A program made the position numbers and the translations under genes. A DNA stretch of 31,573 nucleotides from Nitrospinota bacterium (GTDB lineage: Bacteria; Nitrospinota; Nitrospinia; JACRGO01): the NCBI GenBank assembly GCA_016212295.1, contig JACRGO010000172.1, positions 1 to 31,573 on the forward strand, in the 5' to 3' direction. This document shows positions 23,159-31,167 of this stretch, one piece after another. Under the pieces are notes generated by a model. The model saw nothing but the letters and a program-made list of their open reading frames with translations. It was not told the origin of the DNA and did no database searches. Position 1 is the stretch's first letter; every line of letters starts with the position of its first letter.

Positions 23159-23186
23159 ATTCTACCCCTTCCCCAGAAAAAGTCAA
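23159..23186 (-). promoter_or_regulatory. Sigma70-like promoter of the DUF1566 gene
   Basis: On the minus strand TTGACT (23186-23181) and TAGAAT (23164-23159) are separated by 16 nt, about 35 nt upstream of the ATG of the DUF1566 gene. The match is good. Confidence 0.6.
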
Positions 23187-23286
23187 GAAAATTTTTCATA
23201 TTTTTTCAAGAAAGCGCGGTTTTCCTGGAAAAGAATTAAGGTCCTCCGTTGACTTTGGCCGCTGGATACTTTATCTTTTGGTTATA

Positions 23287-23437
23287 TATTATTACGTTCC
23301 GAAATTTGCGTTTTCCGCGCAAGTTTTAAACCGCTTCCTGGAGCGCGACGCGGCCGCAACCAAAATAAATTTCTTTTGAAGCATTCAATGCCGGTTGTAT
23401 TTCAAGCGGAAAACGTAAATTTCGGAACGTAATAATA
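23287..23437. repeat. Long inverted repeat A/A' (32-bp arms)
   Basis: Arm A (23287-23318, starting tattattacgttccg) and arm A' (23406-23437, ending cggaacgtaataata) are reverse complements with one mismatch. The enclosed interval contains arm B of a second inverted repeat, so the two repeats interleave. A-to-A' spans 151 bp. The rest of the gap to the left (23125-23286) holds the promoter of the DUF1566 gene and no other gene. Confidence 0.85.
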
Positions 23438-23492
23438 TCATCAAACGTTTTACTACATCGAAATTTTATTTTGATTGCGGCCGCGTCGCGCT
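23342..23492. repeat. Long inverted repeat B/B' (32/33-bp arms) ending at a start codon
   Basis: Arm B (23342-23373, starting agcgcgacgcggccgc) and arm B' (23460-23492, ending gcggccgcgtcgcgct) are reverse complements with one mismatch and one inserted base. The span is 151 bp, the same as A/A'. Arm B' ends immediately before the ATG at 23493. A:A' and B:B' pairing are mutually hindering because each pair encloses one arm of the other. Confidence 0.85.
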
Positions 23493-24260
23493 ATGAAAAA
23501 AGAAGAAAAAACCAGCGACCCTGAAGAAAATATTCAAAATTCCGGCGCTCAAGAGGTCCGGGAGAACAGCATGGAACAAGAGGCCGCTCATGGAGAAGCC
23601 GGCATGGAGGCCCTTGGCGCCGGGCATGACGCCATGGACGAAGCAAAAACATGCCCTGGCGGCCCTGAAAAACCAAAAAGCGCGTCTTCCAGCCTTTTTC
23701 TAAAACTGGCCCTTGCCCTGGTATTGGCGGGCGGCTTGGGGTTAGGCGGATTCTGGTGTTATGCCAAAATAAGGCTGGGGATGAACGCCTCGGAAACCAT
23801 CGCGCAACTGGATTTAAAAATCGCCGGGATGGAAGCCAGCCAGGCGGAAATAGCCAAGACCCTTCAGGGCATTGAGTCCAGGCTTGGCCAATTAGAAAAA
23901 TCCGACCGGATAATATCTGAAATCCCCGCTAAGTTAAATGGCCTGGAAAAAGTGCTGGCGGACGTCAGGCAAGCGGTCTCCAGGGTTTCTCAGGGAGTTG
24001 CGCGAATGGAGGAAGGAGGACCTATTCCCTCGGTCCAGGAAGGGCAGGCCCCGGCAAACCTGGGGGTGGAGAGCGCCCAGGAACAGGCGGCAATTGTCCA
24101 GGAAACCCCCGCCCCCCAGGAGGAGCCTAAGGTCCAGACAAAGGAGCAAGTCTTTGAAAATTTCCTGAAATCCCTTTTAACAAGCATCGGACGGGGCCTT
24201 AAGTGGTCCGCCGAAAAACTTTTTTTCGTTGTTGATGAAATTCTTAAAAGAGTTTTTTAA
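23493..24260 (+). CDS. Single-pass membrane protein with extracytoplasmic coiled coil
   Basis: 255 residues from the ATG at 23493. The frame is open to a TTG at 23475, but that part lies inside inverted-repeat arm B'. The N-terminal about 70 residues are acidic and disordered (EEKTSDPEEN, EAAHGEAGMEALGAGH). A single membrane helix follows at about 72-96 (SLFLKLALALVLAGGLGLGG). After it comes a heptad coiled coil (about 100-180: IAQLDLKIAGMEASQAEIAKTL, LNGLEKVLADVRQAV), then a Pro/Glu/Gln linker and an amphipathic C-terminus. I recognise no family. No Shine-Dalgarno is present because the upstream DNA is the repeat arm, so translation initiation may depend on RNA folding. It is followed after 111 bp by the NusG-like gene. 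Confidence 0.75.
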   Translation: MKKEEKTSDPEENIQNSGAQEVRENSMEQEAAHGEAGMEALGAGHDAMDEAKTCPGGPEKPKSASSSLFLKLALALVLAGGLGLGGFWCYAKIRLGMNASETIAQLDLKIAGMEASQAEIAKTLQGIESRLGQLEKSDRIISEIPAKLNGLEKVLADVRQAVSRVSQGVARMEEGGPIPSVQEGQAPANLGVESAQEQAAIVQETPAPQEEPKVQTKEQVFENFLKSLLTSIGRGLKWSAEKLFFVVDEILKRVF

Positions 24261-24371
24261 CGGATTTTTATACCCATCCCACAGGTCTCTCCATTTATTA
24301 CGCATCACAAGTTCATGTCAATCGACAATTGGCCGATTCCAAATCATCAATTTTAAAGAAGGTCCGCGCAA

Positions 24372-24878
24372 ATGGATGAAAAATGGTATGCGGTAAAAAC
24401 CAGGAGCCGCCATGAAAAAGTGGCGACGGATATGTTGCGCAGGAAATCCTTCACGGTTTTTTTCCCGGAAATCAGTTCATGGAGCAAGAGGAAGGACAGG
24501 AAAAAACTCATCATGAGGCCGCTTTTTCCAGGCTATATCTTCATTCATTTTGAATTGGATAACGACCGCTGGCTGGACATAAGGAAAACACGCGGGGTCG
24601 TGGATTTAGTCAAGTTCAGGGATGAGCCGGAACCGGTCCCGGATGAACAAATTCTCTCCGTCAAGACCGTTGTTGAGTCCGGGGTCATTTTTACCAACAG
24701 GCCCTACTTGAATCTAAAAAAAGGGGACAAGGTCGTGGTGGCAAAAGGTCCCCTTCAAGGGGCTCTGGGAATATACTTAAGTTCCGATGAAAAAAAAGGA
24801 AAACTCGTGGTGTCGGTTGATCTCCTTAACAGGTCGTTGGAGGTGGAAATAGAGCAAACGGACGTGGAGAGATTTTAA
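24372..24878 (+). CDS. NusG/RfaH-family specialised transcription antiterminator
   Basis: 168 residues. The NGN domain (about 4-105) begins EKWYAVKTRSRHEKVATDML and contains RPLFPGYIFIHFELD and the TRGVVDLVKF segment. A KOW domain (about 112-168) begins LKKGDKVVVAKGPLQGALGIYL. Length and the KWYAVKT start fit the RfaH/UpxY/LoaP group rather than the housekeeping NusG, which sits with rpl genes. Such paralogues accompany RNA polymerase through long exopolysaccharide or secondary-metabolite operons. An aagaagg Shine-Dalgarno is present. Only 15 nt separate it from the following SDR gene, so it probably heads an operon running to 28374. Confidence 0.9.
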   Translation: MDEKWYAVKTRSRHEKVATDMLRRKSFTVFFPEISSWSKRKDRKKLIMRPLFPGYIFIHFELDNDRWLDIRKTRGVVDLVKFRDEPEPVPDEQILSVKTVVESGVIFTNRPYLNLKKGDKVVVAKGPLQGALGIYLSSDEKKGKLVVSVDLLNRSLEVEIEQTDVERF

Positions 24879-24893
24879 TTTTAGAGCCAAAAA

Positions 24894-25889
24894 ATGATTT
24901 TCGTTACCGGCGGGACAGGGTTCCTGGGAAAAGTGGTGGTCAAGAAGCTAATTCAGCGCGGTGAAAAGGTTAAGCTTTTGATCAGGAAAAGCAGTCCTTT
25001 GGATGGATTGGAAGGAGAGCCGCACATAAGTTTCTTTAACGGGGACCTTTGCGACAAGGACGACATACACCGGGGATTGGAGGATTGCACCCGCGTTATC
25101 CACGCCGCGGCCCTTGTAAAAACCTGGGACATCCAAAGGTCTAACTTTGATAAGGTCAATATAAATGGATTGAAAGCGGTGGCGGAAGCCGGCATGGAAA
25201 AGGGCATTGACAAGTTCTGTTATGTCTCGTCCTTTATCGCCCTTGGACCCACGGACGGAATCACCGCCAATGAGGACACGCCTTATCCTGAGCACGGATG
25301 GCATAATGACTACGAACGCACGAAACACCTTGCCGACCTGGAAATAAAGGGGTACATGAAGGGCGGGCTTCCGGCGGTTGTTCTCTATCCAGGAGTGGTT
25401 TACGGGCCTGGAAGGATCACCAGCGGCAATATGATAGTCCGCCTGATCTCTGATTTTAATAAAGGGAAAATCCCTGGGATACTGGGGGACGGCGCCAAAA
25501 GATGGAGTTACGCCTATGTTGACGATGTGGCGGAGGGCGTGGTTTGCGCGCTGGACAAGGGAAAAACCGGGGAGAGCTATATCCTGGGCGGGGAAAATAT
25601 TTCCATGGAGGAATTTTTCGAGGTCCTGGCAAGATTGCTTGGCAGAAAGAAACCTTCCTTTCATGTCCCTTACTGGCTGGGCAAGATCGCCGGTTTCGGG
25701 GAGGAATTGGCCGCCATGTTGACCGGCAGGGAACCGCTTAACACCAGAGGGACCATTGAAATATTCAAACACGAATGGGCGTATAGTTCCGAAAAGGCCA
25801 GGAAGGAATTTGATTACCACCACCGCTCCCTGGCCAAGGGCTTGGCCCTTACCGTGAACTGGATGCGGGAAAATGATCTCCTTCAATAG
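24894..25889 (+). CDS. Extended SDR NAD(P)-dependent epimerase/dehydratase
   Basis: 331 residues. The N-terminal Rossmann motif TGGTGFLG is at 5-12. The catalytic Tyr140-x3-Lys144 (DYERTKHLAD) with preceding Ser112/Ser113 (VSSFIALG) shows an intact active site. The segment VVLYPGVVYGPGRITSGNMIVRLI and the late YAYVDDVAEGVV are typical of extended SDRs of the dihydroflavonol-reductase/HpnA-like group, acting on nucleotide sugars, sterol-like or hopanoid-linked substrates. The exact substrate cannot be told. It lies 15 nt after the RfaH-like gene, consistent with an envelope glycan or lipid operon. Confidence 0.9.
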   Translation: MIFVTGGTGFLGKVVVKKLIQRGEKVKLLIRKSSPLDGLEGEPHISFFNGDLCDKDDIHRGLEDCTRVIHAAALVKTWDIQRSNFDKVNINGLKAVAEAGMEKGIDKFCYVSSFIALGPTDGITANEDTPYPEHGWHNDYERTKHLADLEIKGYMKGGLPAVVLYPGVVYGPGRITSGNMIVRLISDFNKGKIPGILGDGAKRWSYAYVDDVAEGVVCALDKGKTGESYILGGENISMEEFFEVLARLLGRKKPSFHVPYWLGKIAGFGEELAAMLTGREPLNTRGTIEIFKHEWAYSSEKARKEFDYHHRSLAKGLALTVNWMRENDLLQ

Positions 25890-25965
25890 TAATTTACTGA
25901 TTATAGCCAACGCTTTTTAAAAAGTGCCATAATTTTTCAGGCAAAGAAGGCGGAAGTAAACGCAA

Positions 25966-26083
25966 AAAATAACAAATAACAAGCAGCAAATTACAAATAA
26001 GCTCCAATAACAAAATTTCCAAAACTTTCGCAATTGGGGCTTGGAGTTTATTTGGATTTTGTGACATGAAATTTGGGATTTCA
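25966..26083. repeat. Self-complementary aacaaataac/aaatttgg dispersed repeat
   Basis: The left part (caaataac, ttacaaataagctccaa, aaaatttccaaa) is complemented by the right part (ttggagtttatttgg, attttgtgacatgaaatttgg). The annotated start codon of the next gene (26066) lies inside the right arm. Confidence 0.6.
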
Positions 26084-27307
26084 CCCTTAAAACCTTTTGT
26101 GCTCTGGCTTCTTCGCGTCAAAAGCGGGGAGGCGGAACCTCAAAAAAGAATAACCCCCTCCTTTCCGGCTTTTTTCACCCTTTGTTTTTCCCTTCTCTTT
26201 TCCGCTCCTTTTGTTTTTCCTTCCCCGGTTTTTGCCTACGCCGACTCCATGCAGTGGGATTTCCGGGCGCGGGACGACGGTTTGGGGTGGAGAATTTCCG
26301 GCGCCAATTCAGTGAAAAACACCCTCAGGGGTTTGAATATATCAGGAGAAAATTTTATCCAGTTTCTCTTGCCTGAAGGGATATCCATACCGGCCGGTGA
26401 GTTTTGCCTCCTGGAGATGCGGGTAAAGGCGTCCGGGGTCTTTGCCAGGATGGCCGTCACCTGGCCTCAAAAAAACGTTGAAGCCGGAAACAACCGGGAA
26501 ATAATCAAGTTGCTTGAAAACACCGGACAGTTCCAGACAGCGCGTCTTGACCTTGGCAATTATCCGGAATGGTCTGGCGGCGTCAGCCAACTTCTTTTGG
26601 GGATTTACTCCGAAGGCGGACGCATGGAGATGGAATCGATAAGGATATTGCGCCCTACCCTGGCCGGAAAAATCCAGTTCGCATGGTCGGAATTTTTTCA
26701 TCCGGAATATTTTCGTCCCCTATCCATAAACGCGATACACGGCCCTGATTTTTTGGGCGCCAAGTGGCTTTCATGTAATTATGCCCTTATTTTAATCCTT
26801 GTCCTATTGCTTGCCGCCCTTTCCGTTTTTCAAAAAAAAAGCCCCTTTGATTTTTTTTATTCAAGGAAAGGTTTTAAAGTCTTTTCCCTGCTGCTGTTTT
26901 TTTGGATTATCTTCGATCTCCGTTTTTCTTACGACATGGCTTTTTCGCTGGAAAATATCCTGGAAAGGGTTAAGGCGCCAAAAGAAAAAAAACCTCCTTT
27001 CTATGTTTTCGGGGACTTCCTTGAATTCACGGACTTTTGCCGCGAGAACCTGCCCCCTTCTTCTTCAATCAACTATTACGCCCGTGACGATGCTTTTTTT
27101 CCTTTTTTTAAATACCATATATTTCCCCACAAAGCCGGTTTCGAGGGAGTGGAGGGGGAATATTTTGTCGTCTACAATGATCCGAGGATTTTAACAGGTG
27201 GAAGACAGTTGATTAAAAGGGAAAAAGAAGGCAATAATATCCTTTCCGAAAAAGGGTCGGTTACCGCGCGATTCAGCGGAAATTCCTTTATCTACCGGAA
27301 GGATTAA
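26066..27307 (+). CDS. Membrane protein with extracytoplasmic beta domain, unknown function
   Basis: Up to 413 residues. The first codons (MKFGIS) come from a dispersed repeat arm, so the true start may be the GTG at 26099 or elsewhere. A hydrophobic signal or anchor is at about 33-55 (FFTLCFSLLFSAPFVFPSP). A beta-rich extracytoplasmic region follows (about 60-215: QFLLPEGISIPAGEFCLLEMRVKASG, resembling carbohydrate-binding folds). Two membrane helices lie at about 237-255 and 272-290, and the C-terminal about 120-residue domain includes PFYVFGDFLEFTDFCRENLPP. The C-terminal part recalls the soluble tail of some membrane glycan-related proteins, but I do not name a family. It lies 5 nt upstream of the AMIN lipoprotein gene, so the two are coupled. 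Confidence 0.7.
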   Translation: MKFGISPLKPFVLWLLRVKSGEAEPQKRITPSFPAFFTLCFSLLFSAPFVFPSPVFAYADSMQWDFRARDDGLGWRISGANSVKNTLRGLNISGENFIQFLLPEGISIPAGEFCLLEMRVKASGVFARMAVTWPQKNVEAGNNREIIKLLENTGQFQTARLDLGNYPEWSGGVSQLLLGIYSEGGRMEMESIRILRPTLAGKIQFAWSEFFHPEYFRPLSINAIHGPDFLGAKWLSCNYALILILVLLLAALSVFQKKSPFDFFYSRKGFKVFSLLLFFWIIFDLRFSYDMAFSLENILERVKAPKEKKPPFYVFGDFLEFTDFCRENLPPSSSINYYARDDAFFPFFKYHIFPHKAGFEGVEGEYFVVYNDPRILTGGRQLIKREKEGNNILSEKGSVTARFSGNSFIYRKD

Positions 27308-27312
27308 CGGCA

Positions 27313-28374
27313 ATGAAGCCTGCTGAAATCTCTTTTTTAATGGCTCACCGCGGAGGCGCAAAGGGCGCTGAGAAAAAAAACGCAATTGCGGCATTCTATT
27401 TCCTTGCCTTGGCCTGCTTTCTTCCGGCCCTGGCCGGGTGCGCCGCGTCCCCTGCGACAAAACCTGTCCAGCCCCTTTCCGCGCATGGCCCCGTAAAGGA
27501 ACAAACCGGAGGCGCCATTTCCAGCATACTCACCGAGGAGACAGGCGGGTCCACCGTCATGAAAATCACCGCCACGGGACCTTTCAAATATATCTCCTAT
27601 ATGCTGGATAAACACCGCCGCCTGGTTTTGGAGATAGAAGGCGCCGGCAATTCCGTTTCCTCAAAACTTATTCCAGGCAACGGGGGCCTGATAGACCATA
27701 TCGCCATTGATGGTTCCACTAAGCCAGGCGAGGTCAAGGTGGAAGGCATTTTGAAGCGTCCTTGCGGGTATGACGTAAAGATGGACGGGACTGTCCTGTC
27801 GGTTGTCTTTACGCCAAAGCCAGACGCCTCGTCCGCTCCCAAGCCGAAGCCGATGGAGAAAAAAGAACAGGGTGAAAACGAGGTCGACCGCTTGAAGGCG
27901 GAGGTAGCGTTTTTGAAGAGCAGGAATTCCGATCTGGAGGACAAATTACGGCAGTGGAAGGAAAAAAGCGCAGCGGCCACGGCTGTTGCTTCGCCTCCTC
28001 CGGCGCCAGGAAACGTCGCCGGGATACTGGAATCCATTGAATCATGGAGACTGGCTTGGCAGGAAAAGGACGTGGAGAGATACGGAAATTTTTACGATGA
28101 ATCATTCATCCAGGACGGACAAGATAAAAAGGCGTGGCTGCTCTCAAAAAAGGAAAAATTCGCAAGGGCTGAAGGAATTTCAATTAAGACCGAAAATATT
28201 CAGGTGGATATCAACGGAAACCAGGCATCGGTAAAATTCATTCAGGACTACCAATCAGGCCGTCATAATGACCGCGGAATAAAAACCCTCACCATGGCGC
28301 AAACCAGCGAAGGGTGGAAGATATTATTCGAAAAATGGGAGGCGTTGAAAGTTTCTGTTTCAAGTTTCAAGTGA
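27313..28374 (+). CDS. AMIN-domain lipoprotein with coiled coil and C-terminal NTF2-like domain
   Basis: 353 residues from 27313; an in-frame ATG at 27340 is also possible. The first about 20 residues (MAHRGGAKGAEKK) are encoded by a ccgcggaggcgcaaag-type repeat. A lipoprotein signal with lipobox LAGC follows (Cys at about 43), so the protein is probably lipidated by Lgt and sorted to the envelope. An AMIN domain is at about 74-172 (VMKITATGPFKYISYMLDKHRRLVLEI...GEVKVEGILKRP), a module that binds peptidoglycan or the secretin periphery. A coiled coil is at about 190-225, and an NTF2/SnoaL-like C-terminal domain at about 240-350 (WRLAWQEKDVERYGNFYDESF, GWKILFEKWEALK). The stop codon TGA (28372-28374) lies in a repeat. 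It is the last gene of the putative operon. Confidence 0.85.
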   Translation: MKPAEISFLMAHRGGAKGAEKKNAIAAFYFLALACFLPALAGCAASPATKPVQPLSAHGPVKEQTGGAISSILTEETGGSTVMKITATGPFKYISYMLDKHRRLVLEIEGAGNSVSSKLIPGNGGLIDHIAIDGSTKPGEVKVEGILKRPCGYDVKMDGTVLSVVFTPKPDASSAPKPKPMEKKEQGENEVDRLKAEVAFLKSRNSDLEDKLRQWKEKSAAATAVASPPPAPGNVAGILESIESWRLAWQEKDVERYGNFYDESFIQDGQDKKAWLLSKKEKFARAEGISIKTENIQVDINGNQASVKFIQDYQSGRHNDRGIKTLTMAQTSEGWKILFEKWEALKVSVSSFK

Positions 28375-28510
28375 CTAAAGTTTAAAGTGAGCTAAAGTTG
28401 CGGTAGAAAGGCAATTTTTTATTTTTGACTTTAGGCACTTTAGCTCACTTTAGTCACTCGCACTGCTATCGCGTTGATTTTTAAAGAAAAACTTTGAAAT
28501 TCCGATACAG
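28370..28510. mobile_element. MITE-like repeat, family 2, copy 2
   Basis: actaaagt/gagctaaagt modules with an inverted complement (28370-28456), then the 50-nt tail (28461-28510) almost identical to 8898-8947. The first bases provide the stop codon of the AMIN gene. Confidence 0.7.
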
Positions 28511-28532
28511 TAAATTATAGCCAAAGTATTTT

Positions 28533-28636
28533 GTTTCACGCAAAGCTCGCCAAGAGCGCAAAGGAAAAAAGAGGTGTTCGAAAAATAAAAATAGCGCCCA
28601 AAAACCTTTGCGGCCTTTGCGTCTTTGCGTGAACTT
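28533..28636. repeat. Palindromic gtttcacgcaaag-type repeat
   Basis: The left arm (about 28533-28564, gtttcacgcaaagctcgcc...cgcaaagg) is complemented by the right arm (about 28604-28633, cctttgcggcc...tttgcgtgaac), with an AT-rich centre. Between this and 28697 there is no gene. Confidence 0.65.
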
Positions 28637-28696
28637 TTTTATTTTGGTTCCGGCTTGTCCGGGTTATTTATTAATAAACGGCTAAAGCAAAAACCC

Positions 28697-30310
28697 TCAA
28701 AAATGAAAAATGGCGTTCATGGACAAGGTGTCTTGCGATTTAACATTTCTTTCATGGTCCAGGAAGAAGTTTTCACTGGATTGATCGTGGTGGTATTCAA
28801 CCCGGAAAATCATATTCTCATGCACGGTAAACTCCGGGGTAAAGGTGAATTCCCATAAATTCTGAGCGACTCCAAGTCTGGTCCCGGTCACGTCGTCGAA
28901 ATATTCCGCTCTCGCGTTAAAGGCCAGAAAATCCAGCAACGTATAACGGGCAACTCCGGCTATCCCCCACCATTCCGTATTCTGGGACGCTCCCTGGTCC
29001 TCGCTTCCGTAATCGCCGCTCAATTGGAACTCCCACTTGGTAAAGGGCTTTACGACCAGGACCCCGTCTAAGACGTTCCTCCAGTTCTGATCATTACCGC
29101 CCTGCTCCGGCCCGCCAGTATAGTTCAAGAACAAGGAAATATTTTTCATTGGTTTCACGGCGGCCTGAAAGCCGATGGTTTTTCCGTCGTTATTATCCAC
29201 GGTCCTGTCACAACCGTTGGCGACCATTGCCAGAAGGGAAAGCTTTTCATTGATTGCGTAAGCCGCGCGAATACCCGTGTGAGTGAAGGGGATGGCCCAT
29301 CCAAAATTGAAAATGGCGGTTTTTACGGACTCCACATTCCCGGAGTTGTCCACGCTGAAATATTTCAGCAACGTGGTCTCGGAAATGGTTATAGGTGAAC
29401 TGTAAAGATTGGATGCCGCTGTGGGTTTTTTTCCGTTAGTGGTGTAATAGGTGAAATCGCAGCCGGCGCCGTTCTTCCCGGGGTCAGCGCAATTTAAACT
29501 GACGTCCCTGGGAGAATCGTATTTGCCGGACTGCACGGAGGTCCCGGTTCTAGGCGCTTTAGTGTCTGGATCGGCCTTTTCATATCTGCAAGTATAAACC
29601 CGGGTCGCGCCGGCCTTAACGGTAATATTGAATACACTTTTCCCTTTACCCGCATATCCAGGCAGATTTCCACACTCAAGCTTATGATGTCCGGTTTTAA
29701 GATTTGGTGAAACCTTTCCAGTGGCCAAAAAGACCTCGTCCAGATAAATGGGGGCGTTATCGAGAATTTCGCCGGTAAGCGCCTTGGGAACAATAGTCAC
29801 TGTGTTGAAGTTTATAGTGTTGGCCCGCACTTTTCTGTAAATGCCCTCCACTGTGGCGCTATCGCTCCCGGGCGCTATCTGGATGATATAATCACTCTTT
29901 TCAACAAGGACCGTGCTATTGCCGGCTGACGAGGCCATTTGCACTTTTTGCCTTAAGGTCCCGTTCTTTTGCGGCTTCAATAAATTATTGTTGTTTACGC
30001 AGGTAGCGCAGCCGAACCAATATCCATCCACATAACCGAAATTTATTCTATACGCCTTGTTCTCCGATTGCTCGCCGTTCATGTTGACCTTGCCTGTTCC
30101 AGCGAACTTCTGGCCGACATATATTCCAGCGTCTTTGAGTAATTCTCCGTCGGTATTGTAGGCGATAATATTGATGTTTCTGGTACCGCTGGAGCCAAAG
30201 GCCGCGCCTGTTTCAGGATACTTGGGGCCGTCAACTCCTCCTTCCTGGCTCTCCCTTTTTCGGTTTTTCCTTGACCACGTCTCCGGGCAGGACCACTGTG
30301 ACGGTTTCAA
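28697..30310 (-). CDS. Beta-barrel outer-membrane protein fragment with CHB_HEX_C-type domain (chimeric, frame-disrupted)
   Basis: An open frame of 537 codons opening at a TTG. Its first 20-25 codons overlap another real frame, so coding similarity starts near 30255. Residues about 45-255 have two repeated modules (NINIIAYNTDGELLKDAGIYVG / VTIVPKALTGEILDNAPIYLDEVFLATG). Residues about 258-340 match a chitobiase-C/CHB_HEX_C-type beta domain (SVQSGKYDSPRDVSLNCADPG...YYTTNGKKPTAAS). Residues about 345-537 match the second half of BBP2/OmpL-like porins (PFTHTGIRAAYAINEKLSLLAMVANG, to a C-terminal Phe). The barrel part is about half normal length. An A-run (30256-30260) is the likely frameshift site joining it to the upstream fragment. 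Confidence 0.7.
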   Translation of the reverse strand: MKPSQWSCPETWSRKNRKRESQEGGVDGPKYPETGAAFGSSGTRNINIIAYNTDGELLKDAGIYVGQKFAGTGKVNMNGEQSENKAYRINFGYVDGYWFGCATCVNNNNLLKPQKNGTLRQKVQMASSAGNSTVLVEKSDYIIQIAPGSDSATVEGIYRKVRANTINFNTVTIVPKALTGEILDNAPIYLDEVFLATGKVSPNLKTGHHKLECGNLPGYAGKGKSVFNITVKAGATRVYTCRYEKADPDTKAPRTGTSVQSGKYDSPRDVSLNCADPGKNGAGCDFTYYTTNGKKPTAASNLYSSPITISETTLLKYFSVDNSGNVESVKTAIFNFGWAIPFTHTGIRAAYAINEKLSLLAMVANGCDRTVDNNDGKTIGFQAAVKPMKNISLFLNYTGGPEQGGNDQNWRNVLDGVLVVKPFTKWEFQLSGDYGSEDQGASQNTEWWGIAGVARYTLLDFLAFNARAEYFDDVTGTRLGVAQNLWEFTFTPEFTVHENMIFRVEYHHDQSSENFFLDHERNVKSQDTLSMNAIFHF

Positions 30311-31067
30311 GGGCGTCCTGTGTCACGGTAAAGGTATTTCCCGCAATGGTGATGGTTCCTGTCTTGAAATTTGTTTCGGCATTGGCCTCAGCAGAATAAG
30401 CAACTGTCCTGCTTCCGGTCCCGCGGGACCCGGCTGTGACGGCAATCCAGGGTGTATTGCTCACCGCCGTCATCCGTTTAAGGATCAACACATCAGTAGA
30501 ACCGATTATCGTCAGCGCCGGCGTCGTGAGGCTGCCGCTGCTAAAATTCCCCCCCAGGTACACATTGCCGCTGCCATCCACCGCGATGCCATAACCATAC
30601 GCACTCGCCCCACTGCCGCCGAAATTCTTGGCCTAGAGCACCGTACCGGAAGCATCGAGCTTGGCGGCAAAGGCATCCCGAGTGCCGATCCTGGTCAGGA
30701 TCACGCCGCCCAAGGTGAAGGTCGCTCCGGTAAAATCCCCGGCGATATAGACATTGCCCGAGGCATCGACCGCCGTGGCCTGGGTATAGGCGTTCTGCCC
30801 GGTGGTTCCGCCATAGTTCATGGACCAATCGGCGGCGGACGAGGGACCAGCGGCCAATAAAACCAGCAGCACGGCCGGAAAATAAACGGCGGAGACGCGG
30901 AGGCGCAGGGATTTCCGAACCGCGGCGTACAGGCAAAAAAAAGGACGGAAGCCCGCATCGCGAAGCCCCGCCCTTTCATTAATTTTCCCTCTCTTCAATT
31001 GGCGATTGACAATTGCCAATTGACAATTAAAGGGTGTTACACTGACTGGGAAATCCGTCCGACACAA
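30231..31067 (-). pseudogene. 5' part of the same gene: SBBP beta-propeller repeats with an in-frame TAG
   Basis: One frame carries a signal-like segment (SAVYFPAVLLVLLAAGPSSAADW), then two SBBP-type propeller repeats (TAVDASGNVYIAGDFTG; IAVDGSGNVYLGGNFSS). These are followed by a BACON-like module (WIAVTAGSRGTGSRTVAYSAEANAE...TFTVTQDA) and KEKPKKGE. The frame is broken by TAG (30633-30635) where SBBP sequence SGTVL-W-AKNFGG would have Trp (TGG). It ends at 30231 shortly after the A-run, beyond which the next frame continues the protein. The start is uncertain: the ATG with a good gagaggga Shine-Dalgarno (about 30983) is in another frame. A gcggagacgcggaggcgcag repeat is embedded in the signal-peptide-coding DNA. 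Confidence 0.65.
30996..31028. repeat. caattggcgattgacaatt self-complementary repeat
   Basis: Same family as the attgtcgattg words in the DUF1566 gene; upstream of the decayed propeller gene. Confidence 0.55.
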
Positions 31068-31167
31068 TTATTTTCCTCATATTGTGCACAAGCCAAAAGA
31101 AGTAGTCAAGGATAGTCAAGGATAGAAAGCCCATTTCCCACGGCTTTTTCCAATGGAAGGGCGGCGT

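Noticed and set aside
24948-25910. 320-codon frame opposite the SDR gene
   Set aside because: The plus strand has all SDR motifs; the antisense frame has no recognisable domain.
30633-30635. TAG as pyrrolysine
   Set aside because: The position aligns with a Trp (TGG) of SBBP repeats, TAG is used as a stop by other genes (15019, 25889, 411), and a frameshift lies nearby; decay is more likely.
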